Positions 51,978 to 61,336 of a DNA stretch of 64,000 nt are shown here, piece by piece. The notes below the pieces were generated by a model. It ran no database searches. It saw nothing but the letters and a program-made list of their open reading frames with translations, and was not told the DNA's origin. Within the stretch, counting starts at the first letter, position 1, and the number at the start of each line of letters is the position of its first letter. The position numbers and the translations under genes are program-made. This stretch comes from DATGJX01 sp036826275. Its GTDB lineage: Bacteria; Vulcanimicrobiota; Vulcanimicrobiia; Vulcanimicrobiales; Vulcanimicrobiaceae. Location of the stretch: NCBI GenBank assembly GCA_036826275.1, contig DAISWS010000001.1, positions 1-64,000 on the forward strand, in the 5' to 3' direction.

Positions 51978-53089
51978 CACGCGGTTCCCCGCGCTAGGCC
52001 GACCGCAAATGCGGCGCATTGCTCGAGCGCATCCGGCGGCCCGAGCGCCTCGCGCAGTTCCTCGAACGCGTGATACTGCGTCTGCGGATCGCGCAAAACG
52101 GCATCCATCTCGGCCGCCAGAGCGTGCGGCGTTGCATCGTCCTGCAACAGTTCCGGCACCACCGCGCGATCGAGCACCAAGTTCGGCAACGTGATAAAGC
52201 GCCCCGAATATACGCGGCGCGCATGCTTGACGAGCAGCGGAGATATCACGTAGAGCGCGACCGCCGGTACGCCCGAGAGCGCACATTCGAGCACGGCCGT
52301 TCCCGAGGCAACCCATGCGGCATCGGCATCCGCAATCGCCTCGTGCGTTCCGCGCACGAACGAAAGATCGCGCAGCCCTTCACGTTCTGCGAGCTCTCGC
52401 AGCGCACGTTCGGCGCGATCGTCCGCCGCGCCGACGATGCCGCGCAGATGCGTACGGTTCATGCGCAGCTCGCGCAGCGCGGCATACAAGCGCGGCGCGT
52501 GATAGCGCAGCTCGCCGCTGCGGCTGCCCGGCAAAAGTGCAACCGTGCCGCCGTCGGCGGGCGGCGCACCGCGCGCCACGCGCATCTGATACTGTCCCGC
52601 AAGCGGATGGCCGAAATACGCGATGCGCAGTCCGAGCGAGGCATAGAAATCGCGTTGATGCGCAAACGCCGTCAGCGGCATCGCAACGGCGGCGACATCA
52701 CGCGCGGTGTTTTCACGATCGAGCCATGTCGCCGGCGGGAAGACGTCCAAAACCGGCCCGCGATAGCCGATCGCGCGCAGCCGCTTCGCCAGACGCACGT
52801 TGAAGGCGCCGAAGTCGACGAGAACGACGAGGTCGGGTTTGCTCGCTGCGATGTGCCGTGCGGTGCGCAGCATCGTGAGCAGCAACTTCGGAATGCGCGG
52901 GATTGCGGCGAGCGGACCCATGCTGGCCCAGCCGCGGTGATCCCGCCAGAGCTGAATGCCGGCCTCGCGCATGCGTGCGGCGCCGATGCCTTCGAACCGG
53001 GCCTGCGGATCGATGCGCCGGATCGCCTGCGCGAGCAGCGTTGCCGCGAGTTCGCCGGACGCTTCACCGCTCGAGAGGAAATAGCGCAT
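51977..53089 (-). CDS. lpxB: Lipid-A-disaccharide synthase
   Basis: A 370-residue LpxB: N-terminal SSGEASGELAATLLAQAI, central VDFGAFNVRLAKRLR and FPPATWLDREN, FGHPLAGQYQ, PGSRSGELRYHAPRLY, and SGTAVLECALSGVPAVALYVISP. It condenses UDP-2,3-diacylglucosamine with lipid X at the inner membrane. Between lpxA and the phosphoesterase gene. Confidence 0.95.
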   Translation of the reverse strand: MRYFLSSGEASGELAATLLAQAIRRIDPQARFEGIGAARMREAGIQLWRDHRGWASMGPLAAIPRIPKLLLTMLRTARHIAASKPDLVVLVDFGAFNVRLAKRLRAIGYRGPVLDVFPPATWLDRENTARDVAAVAMPLTAFAHQRDFYASLGLRIAYFGHPLAGQYQMRVARGAPPADGGTVALLPGSRSGELRYHAPRLYAALRELRMNRTHLRGIVGAADDRAERALRELAEREGLRDLSFVRGTHEAIADADAAWVASGTAVLECALSGVPAVALYVISPLLVKHARRVYSGRFITLPNLVLDRAVVPELLQDDATPHALAAEMDAVLRDPQTQYHAFEELREALGPPDALEQCAAFAVGLARGTA

Positions 53090-53092
53090 CGG

Positions 53093-53863
53093 CTATTTCA
53101 GCAAAATTCCGCGTTGCGATTCGGCTTCGAGAAATTGCAACATGTGGCGGCCGGATTCGGTGGTCACGTCGGCCTTCATCGTGTCGATTGCCTCGGAGAG
53201 TTTGAGCTTGGAGCCGTAGAGCAGCTTGTAAAATTTCTTGATCTCGGCGCGCTCTTCGTCGCTGAAATTCGCGCGCCGCAGTCCCACGCTGTTCAAGCCG
53301 TACGGCGCGGCGGGATTGCCTTCGACTAGGAAGAACGGCGGCACGTCGCGCGTGACTTTGCTGTCGCCGCCGACGAACGCGTAGCGTCCGACGCGTACGA
53401 ACTGGTGCAAACCGGCCATGCCCGCAATCACGACGTTGTCCTCGATGATACAGTGCCCGGCGAGCTGGGCCAGGTTGCTCATGGTGACGCCATTGCCCAG
53501 AACGCAGTTGTGCGCGACGTGCGTGTAGGCGAGCAGCAGGCAATCATTTCCGATCGCGGTGACCTGATCTTCGCCGGTCGCGCGCTGCACGCTGACGTAT
53601 TCGCGAATGATCGTACGGCTGCCGATACGCGTGTAGGCGCGTTCGCCCGTGTACTTCTTGTCCTGCGACGAGGCGCCGATCGTCGCGAACGGGAAAATTT
53701 GGCAATCTTCACCGATGCTCGTCCAGCCGTTCACCACGATGTGCGCCTGCAGCACGGTGCCGCGTCCGACGGAGACGTTTTCGCCGACGATGCAATACGG
53801 ACCGATCTCGACGCCGCGATCGATCTTGGCATTCGGATGCACGATGGCAGTCGGATGGATCAC
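53093..53863 (-). CDS. lpxA: UDP-GlcNAc acyltransferase
   Basis: About 256 residues. Left-handed beta-helix with hexapeptide repeats starting at IHPTAIVHPNAKIDRGVEIG. The catalytic-type His is in THVAHNCVLGNGVTM, and the helical C-terminal region begins near 190 (SDEERAEIKKFYKLLYG). It adds the 3-O-acyl chain to UDP-GlcNAc, the first lipid A step. I start at GTG 53863 since family proteins begin just before IHPTA. ATG 53917 would add 18 residues unlike the family and sits beside a structured repeat. Confidence 0.94.
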   Translation of the reverse strand: MIHPTAIVHPNAKIDRGVEIGPYCIVGENVSVGRGTVLQAHIVVNGWTSIGEDCQIFPFATIGASSQDKKYTGERAYTRIGSRTIIREYVSVQRATGEDQVTAIGNDCLLLAYTHVAHNCVLGNGVTMSNLAQLAGHCIIEDNVVIAGMAGLHQFVRVGRYAFVGGDSKVTRDVPPFFLVEGNPAAPYGLNSVGLRRANFSDEERAEIKKFYKLLYGSKLKLSEAIDTMKADVTTESGRHMLQFLEAESQRGILLK

Positions 53864-53918
53864 GCGCAGAACCCGCAATTGCGGCGCCCACGGGGAGCGC
53901 TCGAGTCGGCAGTACATT

Positions 53919-53987
53919 GAGGCGCCATGAGGTCATGGGGGCCCCGCGCTTTAGCGTGGGGGGCGCGCAGGCTAGGCCGGAGCGCCG
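53919..53987 (-). repeat. Structured intergenic repeat, copy C
   Basis: On the minus strand it matches copy A block by block: GGCGCT, CGGCCTAGCCT, GCGCGCCCCCC, GCGGGGCCCCC, then CCTCATGGCGCC. The central loop differs (CGC-TAAA-GCG here, against GC-TCC-GC in A) but the stem is kept. Located between fabZ and lpxA. Confidence 0.75.
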
Positions 53988-54006
53988 TTTCAACTTGATG
54001 GATCAT

Positions 54007-54480
54007 CTACGCATGTAAAACCGTAGCGTCGAAACCGAATAAACGCGGATCCGACGCAATGGAGAACATGAGATCGGCGGAAACGACAAATTGGCCGTCC
54101 ACGCTGCCTTCGGCATGCACCCAGCCGATGTTGCGCTTATGTTTGACCAACCGTACTTCCATCACGAACCGGTCGCCCGGAATGACGGGACGCCGGAACT
54201 TCGCGCCGTCGATGCCCGCGAGGTACGGCGTTTTGCGCGAGAATTCACCCGGCTCGAGAACGACGCATCCACCGAGCTGCGCGAGCGCTTCAATCATGTA
54301 TACGCCGGGCAGCAACGGGTTGTTCGGAAAATGCCCCGTGAAGACGGGTTCGGTGATCGTCACGTTTTTGAATCCGACGGCGCGCACGCCCGGCTCCAGT
54401 TCCGTGATGCGATCGACCAGCAACAGCGGGTAGCGGTGCGGCAAGATCTCCATGATCTGCCGGATGTCAAGTTCGGACAT
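54007..54480 (-). CDS. fabZ: 3-hydroxyacyl-ACP dehydratase FabZ
   Basis: A 157-residue hot-dog-fold dehydratase with the active-site His50 in TGHFPNNPLLPGV and Glu64 in MIEALAQLGG. LPHRYPLLLVDR is the family N-terminus. It supplies unsaturated acyl-ACP and competes with LpxA/LpxD for 3-hydroxyacyl-ACP. The ATG follows the lpxC stop by three bases. Confidence 0.97.
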   Translation of the reverse strand: MSELDIRQIMEILPHRYPLLLVDRITELEPGVRAVGFKNVTITEPVFTGHFPNNPLLPGVYMIEALAQLGGCVVLEPGEFSRKTPYLAGIDGAKFRRPVIPGDRFVMEVRLVKHKRNIGWVHAEGSVDGQFVVSADLMFSIASDPRLFGFDATVLHA

Positions 54481-54483
54481 GGC

Positions 54484-55326
54484 TTACTGCACTCTCGCAG
54501 AGGGAAGTTTGCCGCTCATTTGCCGGCGCAGCTCCGTGGTCGCGATGCAATGCAGCTTGTGACCGCTCTTGATCGCGAGAATTTCGCACTGTGGCCACGC
54601 ACCCAGCAGCGCTAAATCGCCGATGAGATCGAGGACTTTGTGCCGTACGGGCTCGTTCGGCCAGCGCATCTCCTGCATCGGTCCTTCGGGCGCAAATACG
54701 AGCGCATTCTCCAGCGTGCCGCCTTTGGCAAGGCCGCGTTCGAGCAGCGCCTGCACTTCGTGCAAATAGCCGAACGTGCGCGCCGCGGCAATTTCCGCGG
54801 TAAAAAACTCGGGCGTAATTTCTCCATCGAAATACTGCGTACCGATCGGCGGCGCAAAATCGGCAAGGAATTTGATGCGGAATTGCGTGGCGGGCAACGC
54901 GACGAGCGTGCGATCGCCGTCGCGCACGAACGTTGGAGACGCCGGCACGTACCGCTCGCGCACCTCGCCCTGCGTTGCAATACCCGCGTTCATCACGAGT
55001 TCGACCCACGTTTTGGCGCTGCCGTCGGCGACCGGAATCTCCGGGCCGTCGACCTCGATGCGCGCATTGGCGATGCCCAAACCAAAGAGGGCCGCCAGCA
55101 GATGCTCGATCGTCGAGATCGTGACGCCGTCTTTGCCGACGACCGTTGCGCGCGCCGTTTCGACGACATGCTCGGCGAGCGCGGGAATCTCGACGCCTCC
55201 GGCGATGAAACGCAGGCCGCTGTTGGGCGGTCCGGGAGCGACCTGGACCCGGCACGGCGCGCCGGTATGCAGGCCGACGCCTTCATAGGAGAATCGCTCG
55301 CGCAGCGTGGTTTGGTAGTCCACCAT
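54484..55326 (-). CDS. lpxC: UDP-3-O-acyl-GlcNAc deacetylase
   Basis: A 280-residue zinc deacetylase catalysing the committed lipid A step. Zinc ligands are His75 (STIEHLLAAL), His228 and Asp232 (HKVLDLIGDL), with catalytic His255 in SGHKLH. GVGLHTG near 16 is the family N-terminus. It is nine bases after lpxD. Confidence 0.97.
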   Translation of the reverse strand: MVDYQTTLRERFSYEGVGLHTGAPCRVQVAPGPPNSGLRFIAGGVEIPALAEHVVETARATVVGKDGVTISTIEHLLAALFGLGIANARIEVDGPEIPVADGSAKTWVELVMNAGIATQGEVRERYVPASPTFVRDGDRTLVALPATQFRIKFLADFAPPIGTQYFDGEITPEFFTAEIAAARTFGYLHEVQALLERGLAKGGTLENALVFAPEGPMQEMRWPNEPVRHKVLDLIGDLALLGAWPQCEILAIKSGHKLHCIATTELRRQMSGKLPSARVQ

Positions 55327-55335
55327 TACGCCGGC

Positions 55336-56355
55336 CTACGGTTCGCGGAGCTTCTTCTCGAGCGCGTCGACACGGGCAACCAGCTTAGGCAGCCCGCGAA
55401 GCATGACCTCTCGACGCAGATCGTCCTGATGCGGGCGTGCGGGCGTGCCGCTCACGAACGCATCGTCCGCGATGTCGCCCCATACTTTCGCGCCCGCCGC
55501 AATCTTCACGCGCGAGCCGATCGTGATATGCCCCTTGAATCCGGCCTGACCGCCGATGAGCACGTAATCGCCGACGTTCGTGCTGCCGGCGAGGCCCGTT
55601 TGCGCGGCCATGCCGGTGTGCTCGCCGATGCGGCAGTTGTGGCCAATCTGGCACAGGTTGTCGATTTTGGTTCCGTTGCCGATGTGCGTGCTGCCGGTCT
55701 GCGCGCGATCGATGCACGTGTTGGCGCCGATCTCGACGTCGTCGCCGAGCACGACGTTGCCGACTTGCGGAATGCGCTCGAAGCGCCCGTCGACAAACAC
55801 GTAGCCGAAGCCGTCGCTGCCGATCACTGCACCCGGATGCACGATTGCGCGATCGCCGACGATGCAGCCGTCCATCACCGCGGCATGCGGATGCAGCAGG
55901 CCGTCGGCACCGACACGCACGTTCTCGCCGACATACGCGCCCGCTTCGACGACCGTGCGCGCGCCGACCGCGCTGTGCGCGCAGACGATCGCATTTGCAC
56001 CGACGTACACGTCGTCACCGAGCTGCGCGTGCGGGTCGACCACGGCGCTCGCATGCACGAACGGACCGCGCTTGCGCGGCCGGTCGAAGTCGCGCAATAA
56101 CTGCATGAGCGCGACGCGTGCGCTCTCGACGACAATCAGTGGCTTATCGTGCTCCGCGGGCGCGATTGACGCGTCCACGAGCACGGCGGCCGCGCGCGAG
56201 CGCAACGCGGCCTGAAGGTATGCGGGAGTCGTGGCAAACGTCAGCGCGTCAGAGCCGGCTTCATCGATTGCCGCGATGCGCGCAATCGGCAGGCTTCCGT
56301 CGCCCTTGGCGCGTCCGCCGACGCGCTGCGCGAGCTGCGCAACGGTTCCGAGCAA
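55336..56355 (-). CDS. lpxD: UDP-3-O-acylglucosamine N-acyltransferase
   Basis: A 339-residue acyltransferase. The N-terminal uridine-binding domain is about 1-95, then a hexapeptide beta-helix (VHASAVVDPHAQLGDDVYVGANAIV, later IGHNCRIGEHTGMAAQTGLAG, with the catalytic His in GHNCRIG). It N-acylates the LpxC product. The start is TTG 56355, eight bases after an ompH gene. Confidence 0.95.
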   Translation of the reverse strand: MLGTVAQLAQRVGGRAKGDGSLPIARIAAIDEAGSDALTFATTPAYLQAALRSRAAAVLVDASIAPAEHDKPLIVVESARVALMQLLRDFDRPRKRGPFVHASAVVDPHAQLGDDVYVGANAIVCAHSAVGARTVVEAGAYVGENVRVGADGLLHPHAAVMDGCIVGDRAIVHPGAVIGSDGFGYVFVDGRFERIPQVGNVVLGDDVEIGANTCIDRAQTGSTHIGNGTKIDNLCQIGHNCRIGEHTGMAAQTGLAGSTNVGDYVLIGGQAGFKGHITIGSRVKIAAGAKVWGDIADDAFVSGTPARPHQDDLRREVMLRGLPKLVARVDALEKKLREP

Positions 56356-56363
56356 ACCGTCGC

Positions 56364-56768
56364 CTACGGGCTTGCGCTCGGGGAGGCTTCGGTAATGCCC
56401 ATCGCTTTTTCGACGTCCGGCGTGATGTCGGTGCCGCCGTATCCGACGTATTCGCGCGTCACGACCAGCTTCAAGTTTTTCTGCTGCGCGACTTTGGAGG
56501 CGGCCGCCTTGATCTGATCGACCAGCTGCAGCGAGAGTTTGCTGTACTTCGCCTGAAGCTGCGCCGCCTGCTGCTGCTTTTGCGCGTTGGATCCGCGGCC
56601 GGTCTCAATCGCGCGCTCGTCGGCGAGCAATTGATTCTGCACGTTGTTGTACTGCGGCCAATTCGCCGTCAGCCGCTGCACGTCGAGCAAGCCCACCGGG
56701 CTGGACTGCGCGCATGCGGTAAGCGTGAGTGCCGCAAGCGCGGCGATGCTAACGATAATTTTTTTCAC
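56364..56768 (-). CDS. OmpH/Skp-family periplasmic chaperone, short copy
   Basis: A 134-residue lipoprotein-like protein (signal with LTAC, Cys near 19), a single OmpH domain with the coiled-coil QQQAAQLQAKYSKLSLQLVDQI and the C-terminal strand LKLVVTREYVGYGGTDITPDV. Skp proteins hold unfolded outer-membrane proteins for BamA. It overlaps the next paralogue by ATGA. Confidence 0.85.
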   Translation of the reverse strand: MKKIIVSIAALAALTLTACAQSSPVGLLDVQRLTANWPQYNNVQNQLLADERAIETGRGSNAQKQQQAAQLQAKYSKLSLQLVDQIKAAASKVAQQKNLKLVVTREYVGYGGTDITPDVEKAMGITEASPSASP

Positions 56769-58072
56769 TGATGTAAACTCTCGATGTCCTTTTCCACGTC
56801 GTCCGTCAGGTCGATGCCGCCGGGCGCGGCAACCACGCTGATGAAGACTACTTGCAAACCACGCTTTGCCGCTATGGTGCCGGCATCGCGTTTGACCTGA
56901 TCCACCATCTTATTATAGAGATCGTCGCGCTGGCGCTGCAGAGCGGCGACCTGCGCATTTGCCGCACCCGTTGCGGCGCCGTCCGCGCCTTGCAGCGAGG
57001 CGTATTGCGCGTCGAGATCCGCCTTCGTCGCGTTGTATTCGTCGATCGTCTTGCGCGCGTCCGCTTGAAACTGCGCTTTGAATTGCTTGTCTATCTGCTG
57101 CAGTTTGTCACGCGTCGCCGCCGGAAGATTCGACGGAACCGCCGCCGGCGTAAGTCCTTGCAGCTGCGAGCTTACCTGCTGCGTGACCTCGTTGTGGCGC
57201 GCCTGCAGCTTGGCCTGCGTCTGGGCGTGAATGTTTGACGCCTGCGCGGCGATGTCGCGCTGCGTTTGATCGCGCAGCTGCTTTTGATACGCCGCGAGCT
57301 CTTGCTGGTCGCGCTTGCGCTGCGCGTCGACCGCCGCGCCCTCGTTCGCGTCGAGCGCTGCCAGCTGGTCGCGGTACGCTTTGCGCTGCGCATCCGACAT
57401 GGCCAAATTGCCCAGCTTCATGCGCAGGTCGAGCCGCTTGGAAGCGTCCTGCTGCGAAAGCTCGAGGCTGAGCTGGGACTCCTTTTCCTGCAGTTGCGTG
57501 GCCTTTTGGCGGTACGCTTTGTCGGCGCGTTCGCTCAATTGCGCGCTGATCTGGCGCACCGCGGCATTGTCCTGCGCGACCACGCTCTGTTGGTAGGCTT
57601 GAAAATCCGCGTTCGCTTGCGCCGTCACTTGTTGCGCCTGCTGCGCGGTAACGTTCTGCATCGCCGACACGGCTGCATTGCCGTTGGTGCCGGCGCCCGC
57701 CGCCGAAAGTGCCGCCCGAATCGCCGACTGTTCGCGCTGCTGGTAATCGACTTGCTTCTGACGCAAGATCGCGTTGGCACGGTCCTGCGCCTGCTTGAGT
57801 TCGCGATTGAGTTCTTGCGTGGCCTTGGCGATTTGCTGCGGCGTCTGCGGCACGGCGCTCGCGCCGAGCGCCTTCAGATTCAGCGCGTCTATCGAGTCCT
57901 GCAGCTGCGCGAGCTGCGGATACAGCGGATGCTTCTTGATGACGTCCTCGACGCGCACGTACCCAATGCCGCGCACGTTCGGATCGTCGGCCTTGGGCTG
58001 GTGCGCGCACGCGGCGAGAGCGCAGGCGGCGAGAAGCGCTGCAGCAGCTCTATTTAAGTGCATTTTGGACAT
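56765..58072 (-). CDS. OmpH/Skp-family protein with long coiled coil
   Basis: A 435-residue lipoprotein-type protein (LAAC|AHQ near 21-22) with an OmpH-like start (IGYVRVEDVIKKHPLYPQL), an extended Gln/Ala/Arg coiled coil over about 80-350 and a C-terminal OmpH end (LQVVFISVVAAPGGIDLTDDV). It is two to three times the usual Skp length. The start is ATG 58072 or the later ATG 58063. Its start overlaps the end of the third ompH gene. Confidence 0.82.
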   Translation of the reverse strand: MSKMHLNRAAAALLAACALAACAHQPKADDPNVRGIGYVRVEDVIKKHPLYPQLAQLQDSIDALNLKALGASAVPQTPQQIAKATQELNRELKQAQDRANAILRQKQVDYQQREQSAIRAALSAAGAGTNGNAAVSAMQNVTAQQAQQVTAQANADFQAYQQSVVAQDNAAVRQISAQLSERADKAYRQKATQLQEKESQLSLELSQQDASKRLDLRMKLGNLAMSDAQRKAYRDQLAALDANEGAAVDAQRKRDQQELAAYQKQLRDQTQRDIAAQASNIHAQTQAKLQARHNEVTQQVSSQLQGLTPAAVPSNLPAATRDKLQQIDKQFKAQFQADARKTIDEYNATKADLDAQYASLQGADGAATGAANAQVAALQRQRDDLYNKMVDQVKRDAGTIAAKRGLQVVFISVVAAPGGIDLTDDVEKDIESLHQ

Positions 58073-58856
58073 CCGATGTGATGTCCGTGCCCCCGTAGAT
58101 AACGTCCGAGCGATCCACGACCAGAATCAAGTGCTTCTGGCCGGCCGCATTGGACATGGCGCTCTTCTCCTGATCGAGGATCGGTTTGAGTACCTTGTCC
58201 TGCTGAGCGGAAACCGCTTTTTGGAAATCCTGGAAGATCTGCTGTTGTTTGGCTTTGTCGTTCTTGGCGCTCTGCATTTGCTTGAGCGTCGCGGCCCGCT
58301 GGTCGTTCGCCCATTTGTTGAAAGCGTCGTTTGCGTTCTTGATTTTGGGTACTTGATCGATCTGCGTTTGATCGACGTACCCGATGGACGAGGGTCCCGG
58401 CGTTGCGGCGGGTGGAACCACCGGACCGGGTCCGTTCACGAGGTCGACGACGTCTTTGGTGATGTCCTGTCCGCCGAATACGACGATGCGCTTGTCGACG
58501 ATCACGGAGAGACGGCGGTTCGAACTGACCTGCGCGATGGCCGCCTGAGCGCGCGCAAAAAGCGGCCCGAGCACGTTGCGCTGCTCGTCCATGAATTTCT
58601 GTTGAAACTTCGCTTGAACTTGCTGCTGCGCCGACGGCGATTTGGCGCCTTTCATCGCAGCGGCAAATTGCGGGTCGAGCTGCGCTTTGAACTGCGCGAC
58701 CTGCGCGTTCGCTTTCTGGAACTGCGGAAGCGCGCCGACGGCGGCTTGATCGATGTAACCCACGTCGGTAAGGTCGGCGGCGATGGCAGCCGGCGCCGCC
58801 ACGAACGTGAAGACGATAGCGGCCGCCAGCAAACGAGTGATTTTTCGAATGTCCAT
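58050..58856 (-). CDS. OmpH/Skp-family protein with two tandem domains
   Basis: A 268-residue protein with a cleaved signal peptide (ALA-type near AAIA|AD, residue 26) and two OmpH modules, each ending in a GG-DIT-DV motif (VVFGGQDITKDV and VIYGGTDITSDV), joined by a Pro/Gly linker near 145. It is the OmpH gene next to bamA. Confidence 0.85.
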   Translation of the reverse strand: MDIRKITRLLAAAIVFTFVAAPAAIAADLTDVGYIDQAAVGALPQFQKANAQVAQFKAQLDPQFAAAMKGAKSPSAQQQVQAKFQQKFMDEQRNVLGPLFARAQAAIAQVSSNRRLSVIVDKRIVVFGGQDITKDVVDLVNGPGPVVPPAATPGPSSIGYVDQTQIDQVPKIKNANDAFNKWANDQRAATLKQMQSAKNDKAKQQQIFQDFQKAVSAQQDKVLKPILDQEKSAMSNAAGQKHLILVVDRSDVIYGGTDITSDVQNALK

Positions 58857-58864
58857 TGGTCCTT

Positions 58865-61336
58865 TTAGAAGCTTTGGCCGATGCCGAAGCTGGTATGCGT
58901 TCCGTTTGATCCCCTGGCAAAATCGATGCGGATCGTGTGCAGTCCGAGCTGCGGCACGTCAAACCGCAAACCGATGCCGTAGTCTCCGCGCCACGCCCAA
59001 TCCCCGGGGTATCCGATGATGCGGTTGGTGTACGGATCGAGCAGCGGCTGCGCACCGCGCACGCGGAAAGCGCCCTCGTCGGCGAAGAGCGCGATGCCGA
59101 ACTTGCGATCGGCCGTCAGCGGTTTGCGCAGTTCGACCTGTCCGAGCAACGTGTCGGTTCCGTAGAACACGCTGTCGTAGCCGCGCAACTGCTGGTCGGA
59201 GAATGTGTACAAGTTGCTCGGCGGAATTGCGCCGGTCGACGTGCGCATCTGCCCGTGCAGTGCGAACGTCGAGTCTTTGAGCACCGGGAAGAACTTGGCA
59301 ACGTCGAGCCCCGTCTGCGTGAAGCTGAAGTTCGATCCGATCGACGGCGTGGAGACCGTCTCGGTGAGCGAGACCGATTGCCCGTGGCGCGGATTGAAGA
59401 TGTCGTCCAGATTCGTCAACGGGTTGGTCGCAAGGCCGAACGTCAGCGAGTTGAGCCGGTACGGCTGGCCGGTATTGATGTTCGCGATGGACGTCGCCGC
59501 AATGCCGAAGCTGCCGGTGTTGCTCGTGAGATTGCTGTTGAACGGACCGGGCGTGGGTCCGACGACGACGTTGGGCTCGCCGGTCTGGAAGAAGTACGGC
59601 GAGGGAACCGTCGTGCTGTTGGTNNNNNNNNNNAGCCGACGAGACGCTAAGCGGTGTGTGGGTGAGCTTCAGCGCGATCAGGGAGCCGACAGGCCCGGTT
59701 AGTAATGCACCCAGGGCAATAGTGAGCGGGAATTTGATATTTCCATACAGTGCGAACAGGATCATGAAGATGAGAAGTACGGCGAGGGGACCGTCGTGCT
59801 GTTGGTGACGTTCTCGACGGCCGTGACGACGCTGGCCGTGATGTAATCCGAGAGCCGGCGTCCGACGCTCAAGTTCACGCCCGCGGATTTCGCCGTGCTC
59901 GTCGAGACGACGCCGCTGACGAGCTGCGCGTTGCCGGTCTGAAGCAGCGTGACGGGTACGGGAACCGGCGATGCGCCCGGCGCCGGCTGCGCAATCGCAC
60001 CGCCGCCGACGGCCGTCGTGTAGACGGGATAAAAATACGTGTAGCCGTTGGCGAACACGGTGCCGCCCAGGCTCCACTTCTGCGATTCCTTGGTGTTGCC
60101 CACGTACGGAACCGAGACTTGCGCTTGCGTGACATAGCTGCGCGAACCGCGTTCGAATTGCAGGGATACCGCATTGCCGGTGCCGTGCAGATTGTTGTCT
60201 TGATAGCCGATGGTGCCGTACAGGCCTTGACCGGTCAAGCCGCCCGAGTAGCCGGCGCCGACGGATGCGGAAGCGGTCTTCTGTTCGGTAACGACCCACT
60301 GCAGCGTCACGCAGCCCGGATCTTTTTTGGCCATCTCTTCCGGGCACTCTTTGGGGTTGACGTCGACCTTGGAGAAAAAGCCCGTGTTGTTCAACCGTTC
60401 GAGATCGCGCTGCACGCCGCTGGTCGTCAGAACCATGCCAGGACGCAAACCGAGCTCGCGCCGGATCACCTGGTCTTTGGTCTTCGTATTGCCGGTGATT
60501 TGCACCAGGCCCACGCGCGCGACGTAGACGTCGTATTTGACTTTGGCCGTTCCGGCCTTTTCGTCAATCGTTCCCGCGTCCAGGCCCGGGGAGCACGCGC
60601 CGATCAGCAGATTGTACTTCTTATACAGGTCCGATATTGCTTGGCAATCCTTGTCGCCCATCGTATCGGAATACTCGACGCCGCGTTTCGCACTGAGGAC
60701 CGGACGAATGACGTTCGGCGGAAGCAACGTATCGCCGCTGATCTCGACGTCCGTGATCGTCAAGCCCTCTTGCAGATCGATGGTGAGCGAGCCCGTCTTC
60801 GGATCGATGTTCAGGTTTTTGACGTGCGAGGGCAACTGGCCGTTGTAGCCGATGCGATCGTAATACGAGTTGATCTTCAGGAAGTCGTTGCGCAGCGTGT
60901 TCGTGTTGAGCACTTGCCCGACCGAGGTGTCCATGAGCGCGAGCAGCGTGTCCGACGGGACGTGTGCGTTGCCGGTGAACAGGATCTTCGTGATGACGGG
61001 ATTCTCGATCACGCGGTAGGTGATCGCGATGCCGGTGGGGCGTTGGCGGATCAGCGGTGCCGGCTGGTCGGCAAAGTAGCCCAGCGCGAAAATGCGCTGC
61101 AGATCGGCTTGCACTACCTGCGGATTATACGGCTGTCCGGGACGCGCTTGCACCACGGACATGATCGTCTGCGTGGGCACGTGCATGTTGCCGGAGACAT
61201 CGACCGACACAATGGTCGGAGCGGATGCCGAGTACGCCGGCGCCGGCGAGATCAGCATCAGCACGGAGGCAAGTGCGAGGACCAGGCCCGCACACCGGTG
61301 GAGCGCGCCGCGCGCACGCCAGAGGCTTGAGGTCAT
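58865..61336 (-). CDS. bamA: Outer-membrane protein assembly factor BamA (interrupted by mis-assembly)
   Basis: The 5' part (61336 down to about 59769) gives a signal peptide (1-36), four POTRA domains (starting at VDVSGNMHVPTQ, ILFTGNAHVPSD, VEISGDTLLPPN and VQITGNTKTKDQ) and the first barrel strands. The 3' part (59623 to 58865) gives the rest of the barrel, ending GIGQSF, the terminal Phe of a beta-signal. The two parts share a 34-base segment (NSTTVPSPYF) on both sides of the gap, so joining them at this overlap restores one uninterrupted frame of about 762 residues. The 159 bases between are a gap plus foreign sequence. BamA inserts beta-barrel proteins. GGGAAAG precedes the ATG. Confidence 0.9.
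59624..59633. other. Assembly gap (10 N) inside bamA
   Basis: Fixed-length N run where two contigs were joined. The flanks share 34 bases, so the contigs overlap rather than being separated. Confidence 0.9.
59634..59783 (-). other. RND efflux-pump fragment at a contig end (probable chimera)
   Basis: A 50-codon open frame with no match to BamA reads LLIFMILFALYGNIKFPLTI then ALKLTHTPLSVSSA, typical of a transmembrane stretch of heavy-metal RND pumps (CusA/CzcA type). It begins at a short GCCGTACTTCT segment shared with bamA and stops at the N-gap. Base composition is lower in GC than the neighbours. It looks like a contig end from elsewhere in the genome or another organism, not a real insertion. 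Confidence 0.72.

Noticed and set aside
59762..59784. Apparent early stop in bamA (SSS then stop)
   Set aside because: It arises from the foreign RND fragment at the contig end, not from a mutation in bamA.
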